A stretch of 64,000 nt of DNA from Tetrapyrgos nigripes. Lineage: Eukaryota > Basidiomycota > Agaricomycetes > Agaricales > Campanellaceae. The notes below the pieces were generated by a model. That model searched no databases. It was not told the origin of the DNA and saw only the letters and a list, made by a program, of their open reading frames with translations. Both the position numbers and the translations under genes were made by a program. Of the stretch, positions 11,000 through 24,000 are shown in pieces. The stretch spans positions 16,581-80,580 of the forward strand of contig JAACJM010000323.1 in assembly GCA_013368315.1 (NCBI GenBank), in the 5' to 3' direction. How positions within the stretch are numbered: the stretch's first letter is position 1; each line of letters opens with the position of its first letter.

Positions 11000-13900
11000 C
11001 CCGCAATCAGAAATTTAATACCCCCTCTCAATACCAAGCTAATATCCCAAAAATGTGTTTGTGTCTAAAAAGCTTCCAAATGCTTTTTCGGAGCTCCTGG
11101 CAAGTTTTAGTTTTTTGGACCTCTGCTTTTGGCGCATTACATAATACAGATAAGATAGATGATATACCATATATAGTAATGATATTATGTAATCATGGCA
11201 CCTCGTGAGGCACTCAACCCAGACCTGCCCTACCCTGCCCTACCCCCTTGAGAATGTACATTTTCTAGCATCCGACTGAGCCATTTATGGGCTGTATTCA
11301 TCATAGCACTCATATACTGGGAGAAATATGGCTCCAGGACTGGCCCACTCCTCCTCCAGACCCAAAAAATTTTCAAGTCTCCACAAAAACCCTTCCTATG
11401 GCAGCTTACTAAGTGCTTATATAATCATGTACGTTCCTAGTGTTGCCTACCTTATATTGATTGAGCTGAGATCCTGAAAAAATTTGAGACTTCCATCTAT
11501 GGATTTACCTGGGTGCGCCTCTTTAAGTTTTAATGCTTCCTCTTACTATTCATGACAATTCATACGCGTAGACCTCATTTTATTCAGAAAATAGAGATGT
11601 ACAATGATGGTAGTCAGGAAGAAAGAAAAAGCTAAATAACAGCAAACTCAGTACGGTCTATGTGTAAAGGCCCAGAAAAGATAAGATATAGAGATATACC
11701 TAAATGGGATAGGCCCATTACAAAGACGCAATGATGATTTGGCCTATGACTGCAGTGTATGGCCGCAAGCGGCGAGGGCCAGATATCGATCTGATCTGTA
11801 TGATCTAACGAAGACTGCATAAAGACTTGTCGTTGGTCAAAGCTTGTCTCTGGGGTCGGAACACAATATTTGAATAAGTATTCCTCGAATGTACAATAAC
11901 TGAAAAATGAACAATCTGAGTAGATTGCTGAGATATCTGTGAACATAATAGACTGGACTTAATAATCCAGAACTGAGAAGTCTTGGATGAAATACACAGA
12001 GTGTGCAAAGTCATACAATATTTAACAGAAAGCTCTGAATCAAAATATCTTGATCAGAGAACTCAATGTTCAATAATTCTGTCTTTGGTGTAGATGTCAG
12101 GATCACATAAGTGAGAATATAAGGTGTAGATTGAGTGGTACTTTGCAGGGGAAGTAGTGGCTTGGTAGGTGAAGTAGCTATTAGGGAACTTGTTTGGGGA
12201 ACTTCTCATTATTTGTACACAAAATTGGGCTACTTATATACTTGTAGAATAAGTATTTCAAATAACTGTGCAACTGAGGCACAGTAAAAGTGGTATGATA
12301 AAGAAATAATGACTATGGAGCAGTAACTGCAGAAAATATGAGTTAATCTGCACAGTAACTGCAGCTAAGTAACTGTGCACAAAGTGACTATGCTGCGCAG
12401 TGACTGTGGACTGTAGGTAAATTGGTAAATGATGAAATAGAAGTTGGTCTCATGACTGAAATATCCAATAATCCTAATAAGTAAAATTATCTCACACTGT
12501 GGCAATATGTGTCCAATGTGTAGAAACCACGAAGTGGGTTTACACTGAACCTTCATTTTGAGCTCAGAAAACAGAAGCAGATCTCCTACTCATGCAATCA
12601 TCACTAAAACTGCCCAACCAATATTCCACCTGGCCAAGGCTTATACCTACCTGTAATAATTCTGCAGGTATATCATACCATTACCATTTGTTATCATAAT
12701 TTCAACAGCTGATCATACCATGCCAGGATTTTTTTCAGTGATCAGGTCTTGTCAGGATGACGAGACCATATCATTGGATTGTCATTTGGCTGTCATAAAG
12801 ATACTTGTAGACTTTGGGGAGATCACAGTATAGCATAGTTTCCAAGGGGGTCTGAAAAAAGAAATTAATGACTGGAGGTCAGAAAAAAATTTTCAGCCTC
12901 AGGCCACCAACCTACCTGCCTAGTATTATATAATATATACCAAATATAGTAATATGCTGTGCAGTTCTCAAGGTTTGCCTCCATTTTACTTCAGTCCACA
13001 GCAGAGTATGTACTGTTTCTTCACGTTCTGAGGTACTCATCGCTGCAGCTGTTCAGAATCCAGACAGTAGATGACTCTGCTCATTCCTGCAGAGGGATTA
13101 TGGGATTGTACCACACTTTCCTTGGAGTGCACATTGATTTTTGCATCTGCCTAAGAGTATATTCAACCAATATCTGGCCATTGCCAGTGGAGATAAGTAC
13201 ACTACATTTACCATGTAGCTACCACGTGCAGCCTGCAAGCTTGGCTAGAGTAATAAGTAGGTACAACACACTTTTTTTGTATCAAGACTCTCGTGAAAGC
13301 TATCTGAGAGTGTCCAAAGAGTGGGTCCAAGGGCTGGTCAAAAAAATTTTCCAGCCTTCAGCCACTGGTGTGGGATTTCCTGGTCCAGGCACCCTTGATA
13401 GTTTCAGGCAGTGGCTTTCCTGTCTAATTATAATATGAGGTCTGGTACCGAAAACAATGAAGTTTTGAAGCTGAGGGACAGGTACATATAGAAGAGTCAA
13501 GACATGACTATGAAACAACTTTAATTGGAGTAGTTTATGCCTAACATCATTGTCTACAAATATAGATACAGCTGCTTCTACTTATTCTTCGAGCCTCTTC
13601 CATTTTCACCACATTTCTTGCTGCATTCTTCTGAATCCTCATCTGTGCAAAGACAGCCAATGCTAGTCACAAAGACAAATGACGAAAAAGAGGAGACAAG
13701 TGAAAAAAGATCCATTTATGTGTGCTATGTGACATGCCAAAGAGGACCTGTGAGGAGAAAGACCAAGTGAAAGCATTGATGGATATATGGAAAAGATACA
13801 TAGATATTGTATGAACACATACTGTAAGCTCTGCCATCGGACTGATACCTTGCTCAAAAGATGGTGGATGACGAAAGAAGTATTGCCATATGCATATATT

Positions 13901-16229
13901 GATGTTAGCTTGAGCCTTGAGAGATGATCCAGGCATGTGTGTTGGATGTCGAGATGAGAGAAGGTGTCTCTGTAAAGGTGGTCGCGTGCAGTAAGTGAAG
14001 TGAGAGGACAAAACACAGAAGACTAGAGAGGACTCAGAGAAGAGAAAAAATGAAAGGCAGCACTGAGCACTGAGTAGGAAAAAGACTCTGAGAAGCACAT
14101 AGGACAGGAAAATGGACCTCGACACAAATCTATGCCTATCACTGTTCTCCTTGTCCCTTCCATCCACCCTCTTCTCAGTCAGGAAGTCAAGTCCACTACT
14201 CCCCAAGTCGAGACAGAACATGCTCAGAGGTAGTGTGTGGAGTTGTTTGGAGTTCCAGGTATTATTTGTATTGAGGAGGCATCCTGTTCCTGTCTTCCTG
14301 AGGGAGAGATAGTGCAGGGAATTGCTGTGGTGGGAGAGAAGGAATGTTGAAGAATGTAGCCGGTAGCAAGTACCAATCTGGTCTGCTGACTCAGTGACTG
14401 ATGACATAGACATGACGCAGTTTCAAACTCCACAAACCCCACCCCAAAGCTGAGCAATGCATCAAAGTTGTTTCTCAACTCGTACCACCATCTCCTTAAC
14501 CCTCATTTCCCTTCTTCTGCTACAGATCTCACACTCTGATCCTCATCACTCTGCCTACCCAGCAATTCTCCCGGTGTGTGCCCAGTCTGCCCTTTGCTCC
14601 AAACATGTAGTATGCTTACGAGGCTCACAGTGAGTACCATTCGTTTGGATCACTAGTTTTGTCCTTTTTGACCCAACGTGACTCACCATTTGCCATTAGG
14701 GACATTAACAGCAAAGGCAGAAATAGCAATTATAGAGGCAATAGACATGAAGGCAGTTATCCATCAAAATAATTAGTACACTCTTCTTGGACACAAAACA
14801 CGACCTCTCCTGACTCTACCCCTTTCTTATTTGTCTGCCTTTCCTATTTGTGCAACACCACATCCAACTTTGCTTGCTTTATCAGTTGTCTGGAATTCTG
14901 CGATTAGACTCAACTTCATACTGACCCGTATTGAGACATCTATGGAAGGGTACAGAAGAGCATAGGTCCTACTCAGGTGTGTATACCTCTCTCATAGTAT
15001 TCATTTCCTTTACTGAGTGTGATCTTCGTCTGCAACTTAGGAGTCTAGGTGTCAAGGGTGCGTAATGATAGCTTCTCTTGATTTACTCTGTCCACTCATA
15101 CTGCTTTTTATCTTCATTCTCTCTTGGTGCGACTACCCGCTCATCACCTTTGGTGATGATCCTATTCCCATGTGTTTGTGATGTTCCCGCCTTTTGCCTT
15201 TGCCCTTCAACATTCACCCATGTTGATCCAAAATCCTACAGCAATGAGCATGACGTCTATCCACCATGCTAGCTTCTGCTCTGTATGTCTTCCCTTAATT
15301 GTCCCATGGCTGTTTACTTATTTTCCTCGATCTCATTGTTGACACTGTTGCCATTTCCCTTCAACCCCTGTGCATTTGCAATATCATATCCATATGTCTC
15401 CTGAGTGCATATATATGTGCATATAGCCATCTCTCTTTGTGAGTTTCTCATTCTCTTTTCCCATATTTTCAGCTAAGCTCTTTCAAACACACTAGACTTG
15501 GTATCTCCAGTTTGTGGTGAGTCGTTCTTTTGCTTTGTTGTGTGTCTTCTCAGGTCTTACAAATCCCTCCTTGTGTATCATACAGTTCTCTGCTACCTGT
15601 CATCCTTTTGTGAGTGTTTCCTTGAATTTTTCAATGGTCTATCTCACCTGAGATTATAACAGAGTGGACATCTCTATATTTGCCTATGGCCAGCACACGG
15701 TCACTGTGAGGCAGGAGGTTAGGTGAGTCTAGTATTATAGTCTCTTTATTCTATAGATCTATGTAATGTACATACATGAATATATATGTCTTCTACTTTG
15801 TTTGCCAAATGTCCCAGGCAACTGGACCATTGGTGTCTACACCATATCTCCTCCACCATTTGAGATATTCCCTGCCATTTCTGATAATCCCACAATAATC
15901 CTCACCATTCCTGACCAACCTTGCCACCCCTGATCAACTTGTTGCCATTATGACAGGGATCTGACAACAGATGATATGGGCTGGAAATGGGCTGGTCAAC
16001 CTGGAACAAAAGATATAATGTTCTGGCAGTATGGCAGGACATGAACCCAGATGGTGGGGGTGATTTGCAGGGTATATGGGTGGGTAGGTTTTTGTGATGT
16101 CATGGACTCAGCTCCTTACAAAAAGTACAGCTCATATATATTGCAAACCATTATATGCACATATGAGCTGTGAACCCAGCTGTAGCAGGTGTGAGTGAGT
16201 CACCATGCCAAAGGCACGGGTTCTAAAGC

Positions 16230-17310
16230 TCATGTACATAGAATGCCAAAAGGTGATTCAGAGGAAGTCCCAAGAGAACCAAGTGTTCATGGACCCAGCA
16301 TGGAAGCCATTTTGGGAAGGGGGAATAAGGTTGCCAAGTTCAGCAGCCTTAGTGATGCACTGGAGGATGAGAAGTGTGCCAAACTTGAGAATGCAGCTTT
16401 CAAGTGCAATTGCATGATAGTTGCTGGTGTTAGAAAGATCTTTACCATCCTTCAGAAGTGCAGAAAGTAAGGTGATAAGCCAGGGAGAGGGGATATCACT
16501 GGTATGAAAGCATTTGCAGTACAGTTCACAGAGGATGTTGTTGTCTGTCAAGGACACTACTACTCTCAAGGGCAGAACCACCCAAGTCACACAAGATGTT
16601 TGTTAGAGAAAGAAAGTATAGATTGAGGGGACGAGTAAGCTGACTATGCTCAACACTGTGTAAGTAGTAGTACAGAGTGGAGACTAAGTAAATGAACTAA
16701 AGAACTAACTACCAAGGCCTGCTGGCATACATATATAGAAGAACAATAACTAGGCAAGAGAGTTCTTTGAAAATAGTACAGGGATGAGAATGATGGTGTG
16801 AGAGATAGGTACATAGGTACAAGGTACAAAAGTGAAAATAGAACTGCGAGAGCTAAACATTGTTTGACAGATATTATAGAGTTTGAGGTCAATGCTATAA
16901 GGTTCAAGAGGATATGAATCAGAATATAATAGTAACAAGAGGACAAGTGTCAATGAGGAAATGCTATAGACAAGTGATGAAAGAATGGGTTCGATGATAA
17001 GGTACATGAAGAAGAAAGGGAAGGCAGACAAAGAACTGTAGCAGTTTGTGATATTGTTGAGTTTGAGAATGAGGGAGTAGGTAGAGTTGTTGACACCAGA
17101 AGTATTGGAATGAGGATGAGCAGAAAGATAAGATTTCAATTCTTCAATGTTGACTACAGTGATGGGTTTGTTGAGGATGGGGAAGATGGAAGGGGCAGAA
17201 ATGGTGGGTTGATTTTGGGCACAGATGTTATGTTCATGCAGAAGCTTCTCATTGAACTGAGAGGAAGAGGGGTCAGGCAGATTCAGGTGAGGTCAGAAAC
17301 AGTTGTAAAG
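16230..17310 (-). pseudogene. LINE-type reverse transcriptase remnant
   Basis: Two pieces lie in the right order on the minus strand. The first, about 17050-17200, reads EELKSYLSAHPHSNTSGVNN and then STYSLIL, which matches the region before the RT core of agaric LINEs (hP.s.SGvDn.SY..I). The second, 16258-16590, reads IPSPWLITLLSALLKDGKD, NYHAIALESCILK and NLIPPSQNGFHAG, matching the W..I.K.GK / YR.I.LES..LK / P.QNGFR blocks of non-LTR reverse transcriptases. About 430 bases between them do not fit and may be a later insertion. No catalytic FADD box is visible. It is a dead fragment. Confidence 0.65.
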
Positions 17311-17869
17311 ATCTGAGAGAGAAACTAAAGGAGGTGGGGTAGAGGGGTATCAGAGCTTTTATAAAGTTTCTGGAATGCTTCTAGAATTTTATTGTGCATG
17401 GTGGATTGGAGATGGCATCTGCAAACGAAGTAGTAGCAGCAATCTTCCATGTGCTACCACTTGTCCCAGCTCAATCCAGGTCATGACAGGGAAGAGGAGT
17501 CGAGGTGTCAGTCTGAACACCCATCTCAACTCAATTCTCAGGATGATGATGTACTATACTTACTATATTCATATAGTCTTGAGTATCCAGACTGATGATA
17601 TATACTGTACTACACTTTGTGTGTTCTGTAAAACTGTGCTTCAGTGTTGATTAAATTTGGACTCAACTGAGATCAGAGTTGATCAATGTTGATCAAGGTT
17701 TGCAGTCAACTCTAGTGCATACATATATAGCATATGCACTGTACATGGTCCTTCTAATACAACACACACCTTAGTACATCTAATGCCTTGATCAACTTGT
17801 AATTAACTCCAAAAAATTCCAAGTGAATAGAAAACATGGCACCCCTTGATCAATGCATAACTAAGGGAA

Positions 17870-18200
17870 TCATGCAGTCAAACAAGGTGTAGGTGAGTGA
17901 GTTGCGTGTGATGTTTTCAAAGAAAGTCTCAAGTTAAGGACACCATGGGTTTCCTCATAAATGAGACCAGATATACACTTGACACCAATGAGCAAGGAAA
18001 AGAATGGTTTGGTGATACCTGGCAGCAACAGCAATGAGAGAGAGGCACCTTCCTCAAGGACATTGACATGCACCTTGGATGTTGTCACCATGCAGAATCT
18101 TATGATGACACTTTTTGGACCACCCTTTCCAAGACCCTAGGAAAGCTCAATCAACAAGTGGATTACTCAGCTAGCATGTAACTTTCTGCCTTTTCCACAT
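17870..18200 (-). pseudogene. Histone H4 pseudogene, left arm
   Basis: The frame read from ATG 18200 is broken, but it contains [17 protein letters not shown], which is histone H4 [17 protein letters not shown] with Arg-to-Cys and Arg-to-His changes of the kind produced by loss of CpG. PGITKP, from the H4 segment before it, is also visible, and CTTGGAAAGGG near the start matches H4 GLGKG. The copy loses similarity after about H4 residue 75-80. It is not functional. Confidence 0.7.
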
Positions 18201-18490
18201 GCAGACATTGTCTATTTGAGGGTAGGTCTTGAGGAGGATGTTGAGATAATAGTGGTGGCAGTTGAAGAGGTGATCAACACTATGTGTTAGTGTGACAAAA
18301 GTAGACATGTCAGGTCACATTTGGTTTCACAGTCAAGAGTGTTTTTGTCCTGCCAACACCATCCCATATGGCAGTGGCAACACAATGAAGGTGACAAAGA
18401 ATAACATAACAGCAACGAGCATGCTCTCAGCAATGGACAACAACATGTCCTCAGCACCATCAACCTCAGCACTACAGTAGATCTGGTCAG

Positions 18491-18830
18491 ATGTGGAAAG
18501 GGCAGAAAGGTGCATGTTTGCTGCTCTCAATGATAAGCTTGTTGCTCAAGCTTTACTCAGGCCTTGGAAAGGGTAAATTCTTCATGGCACTATACAAGGT
18601 GCATGCTTATGTCATTGAGGAAGGTGCCTATCTCACTACCACCACCTCCAGGTATCACCAAAATCACCAAACCTGCCATTTGGCATCTCACACATTGTGG
18701 AGGTGTCAAGTGTATCTCTGGTCTCATTTATGAAGAAACCTATGGTGTCCTCAAGACTTTCTTTGAGAATGTCACATGCAACTCATTCACCTACACTTTG
18801 CTTGATTGCACTCCCTCAGTTGCACATTGA
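18491..18830 (+). pseudogene. Histone H4 pseudogene, right arm
   Basis: ATG 18491 is followed by a short exon and a likely intron ending at CTCAG (about 18560), then GCCTTGGAAAGGG (H4 GLGKG). [28 protein letters not shown] and [15 protein letters not shown] follow; the last corresponds to H4 KVFLENVIRDAVTYT. The retained intron shows that the source was genomic DNA, not a processed transcript. Similarity stops before the H4 C-terminal tail and the frame ends TGA at 18830. Arg codons have become Cys or Tyr. Together with the left arm it makes a head-to-head palindrome. Confidence 0.7.
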
Positions 18831-20887
18831 TCAAGGGGTGCTTGTTTTCTGTTCACTTGGAATTTTCTGGAGTTGATTACAAGTTGATCAAGGATGCATT
18901 AGATGTACTAAGGTGTGTGTGTTGTATTAGAAGGACCATCTACCATGTATATGCAATGTACATATGCATTAGAGTTCTAGAGTTGATTGCCAACCTTGAT
19001 CAACCTTGATCAACTCTGATCTTGGTTGAGTCCAAACTTAATCAACATTGAGGTGCTGAAATTCTTGTGTGTTAATATTCATAGTCCTATCATCTATGGC
19101 ATTCTACCTTCCACAATCTACTTACCAATTCTATCTCATCCTGGTCTTTCTCATACCATATATGCACTCAGAATTTCCTTGGTGAGCTCATACCAAGGGG
19201 GGGCAGTTGGGGGGTGGAACAGATATCTGGCACACAGGTCTGGCCAGAAAATTTTTGACCCACCCTGGGTTGGCACCTATTGGAGCATTGTGCAACTTAA
19301 TATTGACACCTATAAATGTCAAACAGGGTTTTTAGTGTAGTTATAGTGTATGTACAGCACCATGTATGCTTGAAATTGGTGGAAATTGTTGGAAATTTCA
19401 CCAAGACAAGCTGGATACAGCCCCTCAAAATATAGGGGAGGTCATGAGGTGTTTATTTGAGGGATTTTAGCTACTTAAGGAGTATAAATACAGTAGTTAC
19501 ATAGGCTGTATTTTTACTCATTTGCCTCTGGTGCCAATATGAGGTCAAACATTCTTTTCTCTTGCTTTTTGTGCCACAGCATATTTCAACAAAAATCCAG
19601 TAAATTTTGACCTTCTTCCTTCTTGCTCTATCTTCTTGCCTCTCCCATTTGCCCAGAACCAGGAAGAACATGGGATGAACAAGTTCAAGTAGCAGTGAAA
19701 ATCTATCTTATCATCTTGTCTTATCTAGTACATGTCAAGACTTGTCAGGTGATCTCCTGATTTCTTTTCTGGGAAAAGTCTTTCCAGCTGGTCTTGAAAC
19801 CATGATGACATCCACTGGATGACTCACCAGTCAACTTTCAGGTTTGGAGGCTACAAGGTCAACTAGTCCTTGTCTGCTCCAGGTATGTATCTGCCTTTGT
19901 GCATATGTCTGACTTGCAGAGGCTTCAGCTTGAGGAAATTCCAAAACCAAGTCCACTTCTGTTGTTCATCATGATCAGAATCATTCTATCAATCTCCATG
20001 GTCTTTTGTGGGGTGACAGTTTTTCATGCTGTGGCCAAGTTATAACACAGATCTACATCTGGCTCAAGGGTAGTCAAAACTTTTGATATCTTACACAATG
20101 TTGAAAAAAATTTTAAGGACCTCTCAGGCCTGACTGACCAAGCACTCCTGGCAAATATGGATGGCAATACCCAATTTAGAAATTTCACATGTGACTAAAT
20201 GCATTACCAGGTTTTGGTCCTTTCTTCTTTTCTCATGGTTGATATGTACATTGGCCAGGAAGCCTATCCCAGCTTTCCCAAGATTGACATCCATATCACA
20301 TCACAGGTGTTTTGTTTGTTGTTAATGACTGGAATCTGTATCTCTTTTGTTAGCAGCAAAATAGATAGAAGGCTATGCCACTGACTTGACTGAGGTCAGG
20401 AAGCTTGTCATCTGAGTCAAGCATGATGCTGCAATGCTTGTTAACAGTGTCAATGTTGTGGGTATGCTTGTAAAATAAATTTTTGGACCAATCAGAAGAC
20501 TCAAAATACATCATATTACTGATGCCTCACTGGTGGCCTTTGCAGCCAAGACATTGGCAAGACAGTGTCTATTTTGCATGATACAGTTTCTTTACCACCC
20601 TTACAGTAAAATTTAGGCCTTATATTACACAAAAGTGTACTTATTTGGTCCTCTAAGACCTAAAAAATCCTCACTATCAAAAGTTTTTAAGGACCCCCAA
20701 GTGCTTGACTGACTGACCTCAGAGTATACCAGTCTGCAATCCCTGACTACCCTTGATCTGGCTACATATTAGATTGCACATGATTGTGACACGCTGGGCA
20801 CCCACTCACTGTGGGCAGTGATGGGTATTTGCTAGTCTTGTGTAACCAGACTGACATATGTGTACATAGTAGTCTGGTGCAAATCTA

Positions 20888-20924
20888 TAGGTGCAGGCAG
20901 TGCTGAAAAGGTATGACATAATCA
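20888..20924 (+). repeat. Left terminal inverted repeat of DUF6589/RecQ element
   Basis: TAGGTGCAGGCAGTGCTG, then a variable spacer, then TATGACATAATCA. It matches the complement of 31460-31496 and of 32333-32367. C/T differences at CpG positions (GTGC against GCGC) fit CpG decay. Confidence 0.75.
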
Positions 20925-21009
20925 CTAAGTTCACATGACCCCTTACTTCCCTTCTGCCATCTTTACTTTACTCTATTTAGCTTTCTACAAAGCATCTATT
21001 GCACCCGCT

Positions 21010-24000
21010 ATGTCCGATAACATGTCAATAAAGAAAAAACCATGCTGAAAATACCTAACTCTGGCTGATATACCTTCTCTTCCTGCTACACCACCAAATG
21101 CCTCACTCTACTAGCCTCAGCCAGTGTCAAATCCACCTGAATTTTCTCCATTGGACACCAATAGGACTTCCTTTAATCATGCCCATGCTTCTACTACACT
21201 CAACTCACTTGCCACCTCTCCTATTTCTCATACTCTAGGTAGCACACAAAGTAACAGTGCCAACTTCATGGATCTTGACCCTGGTACCCTGGATACCCTT
21301 GTAGAATCCTTTTACCCATCATTTTATTCCACAACAATGGTTTTAGACAGCCCAATCCTTCTTTTCTCAAAAGAGACTCCCACTGGCACAGTTTTACAGT
21401 CACCTCCGAGACCTCCTGCTCAAAGCCCTTTGCAACTGTTGTTCATCCTGATCTTCAAATTCAAAAAAGGAAGTGTTCCTCACACCAGAAGCTCCTCAAT
21501 AACCTAAAGAATGTCAACAAGCATCTGGTAGCCATCTCCAAAGACTTTGTGTTATGATGCGTACAAGTTCTGTACGCTTGGATAAAAATAACTGTGTGGC
21601 TAATACAATCGGATTTCTGATACTCTCGAGAGGTCGGATATCCGAGGTCATTCAGGGAAAGCCAGTCCAGATTATGATTCCGGACTGACCCAAAAGGTCA
21701 GATGGACTGGTCAGACATGCGAGGATAGAATTAGCTATATAAAATAGGACTCAGGGACAGGTCAGATGCCTTAGGGGCATATAATTTTATTTGAACTTAT
21801 TTACTTATTCTCATGTATAAGAGCTGGCGTTTGCATAGCAAACAGCAGCTCACAATTCTTGTACTTGAACCCCCACCTTAGTTACTTAGTCTTTTGTATC
21901 ATTTACTCATTTTCCTCAATATACATCTTTTTCTGTTCTTTTACTATGAATTGACTGAGTATTGATCAACTCCGACATTGATCTTCTTCTGCAAGGTACC
22001 ATTCAGATCGAGAAGCCGTCTCGATCAACGCTTCTTAATTCTAAGCTTAAATCCGACAGGTAAGCACTTTCACAGCTCATTTTCTGCCTAGCAGCTTCGC
22101 ATTTAAAGCCTACAAGTCTATTAGAGTAGCATACTTGTTCAGGTCATAACACTTTGATATGATTGGTGACTTCCTACAGTACCTGTTTTGGCACAAGGGC
22201 ATCAAGTGTGACAAGGACTATTGTGAACAGTACCATAGAGATGCTGTTTGCCACCTCAGTCAATGTTGTTAACATTGTCCAGAAGATGTATCACCACCCA
22301 CATAGTCAGCCTTCATATTGTAGCTCTAATCCCAGAGGCAAGTGTGCCAAGAGCTTTCAGTTGGATGGTGATCTGGCTGAGATTCATTATGTGCGTCCTG
22401 CTATATCCTCATTTGCAGTGCAAATCTGTGCAAAGTGTGCCTTCAATGATATCTCCATCCTGACCACAAACTCAGATCCTCAGAAACTTCCCCATCATCA
22501 ACCTGCTCACATGCTCCACTCTGAGGTCACCTGAGACGATATTCATTCCTGGACTCCCAGTTGTGCTGTAACAACCTTCAAAGAACAAGCACCATTCTTG
22601 CATGGGTTTATCAAGTATCTGGCAAACCCTTGTAAGAACGGAATAGCCATAGAACGGAAGTACAGACCAGCAGATATTGTGAGTTATTCATACATTGTTC
22701 AGTCTCACTACTTACAATTATATAGTGCATCCTCGTTCCCATCAACACTCTCATTGTCAGCCATAATCGTTTTGTTAATGGATATCTCCCCATTCATCTC
22801 AGAGTCCAACTTTTCTCATGTCAAATCCACACCAATATCAAACAGTGGCTCTGTCGCATGGGACTTGCATCAAGTGACAAGACTATGTACTCACTGGTAG
22901 AGAACTTGACTGAACAAGACTGAGAGCGCATGATCTGGGAGACCATTGAGGCAGCATCACAAGGAGACGTGAAGAAAACATATGTTCTTGACAACATTCA
23001 GCACAACTCAGCAGTTCATGAGGGAGGTGGGCTTTTGCTCAAGACTGTCATGAAGGTTGGGACAGCAGCAACATCCATTGACTTGGAGGATTGTCCACCT
23101 GGTGCATGGAACCTCTCCACCTATATTTCTCTTGTATCCAAAAATCTCTGCTCCTCCTTAACTATCAACAAACTATGGAACCATGTTGATTGGCAAAATC
23201 ACCATGACTCAAGACTCTTGTTGATTATATTCCTGAGCTTGCTTCTCATTCAAAACTCATCTCTGCTTCTTTTTGGTCCGCACAAATCACAATTCATTGC
23301 CTACCCGATGACTGACAAACAACATGTCAACCACTGGGTACTAATTTGGAGAGAGAGGTTGAAATCCATGGACTGCATCATTGTACTCAAGACTTTGCTG
23401 GGCAGATTGGTTGGACAGCAGAAGGCACAGACAAGTTGACACAGTGAAGATGTTATCTGGTGATGGTGCCACTTTTGTGATATTTATGAACCTTCAAAAA
23501 TATCTCATCACTGTGATCCCAGGAATGATCAAGCTACACTTCAGGATACAATTGCTACTCCTGAGCTTTGGAATGCAAAGGATAAGGCACTGAAAGCAAT
23601 AGCACAAGAACATTTCAGCCCACATACTTGCATTGATCCTTCTTCACTTTCCAAACTTTACCGGCTGTGTGGATTTAAACGCCCAGAAAACCTCAAGGAA
23701 TATGATCATTATGATACTATTCGAGGGCTCAAGATCATCTGGATTGCTATGATACTTGATTGCTGGAGGTTAGTTGCTTCTTTATGTCAATCTTGGGATT
23801 TATGTATAAACTTTTTCCTCAGAGCTATTCTTAACATAGAGGACTTACACTTGCATTTCCATGAGCTTTCAGAGAAGAACACCTTACCCACACTTGACAC
23901 TCTACTATCACTTGCAAGTAGACTGGTACAGATGTATGCTTCTGTTGGTGGCTATGAACATGTGCTTTCTTCTTGAGATCAATCTGATCTTTGAGAGAGC

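Larger units (their letters stand above)
17645..19048. repeat. 1.4 kb inverted repeat with histone H4-derived arms
   Basis: The minus strand of 17645-18200 and the plus strand of 18491-19048 are homologous along their length (for example GAGTCCAAACTTAATCAACA against its complement at the left end). They enclose a spacer of about 290 bases. Each arm contains a histone H4-like sequence plus about 215 bases of the same 3' flank, so the duplication copied more than the coding part. The two H4 copies point away from each other. The arms have diverged by many transitions, so the palindrome is old. Confidence 0.75.
11000..20887. repeat. AT-rich, CpG-poor block of decayed transposon DNA
   Basis: CpG becomes rare from about 11 kb onward; for example 12001-12120 contains none. 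Stops are dense in every frame. Short A/T palindromic cores such as AAAATTTTT, flanked by GGACC or CAGGCC words, recur near 11370, 12885, 13340, 19243, 20110 and 20690. Only two things can be named inside: LINE reverse-transcriptase remnants (16.2-17.3 kb) and a histone H4 inverted repeat (17.6-19.0 kb). The long open frames at 13.7-14.4 kb and 16.7-17.1 kb include low-complexity stretches, and the first shows no domain. Confidence 0.6.

Noticed and set aside
13663..14413. 248-residue minus-strand frame
   Set aside because: Ser/His/Leu-rich translation of CpG-poor repeat DNA, no domain, and no support from neighbours.
16650..17139. Multi-pass membrane protein suggested by hydrophobic frames
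   Set aside because: Part is the LINE remnant, and the rest is AT-rich DNA whose translation is hydrophobic by composition.
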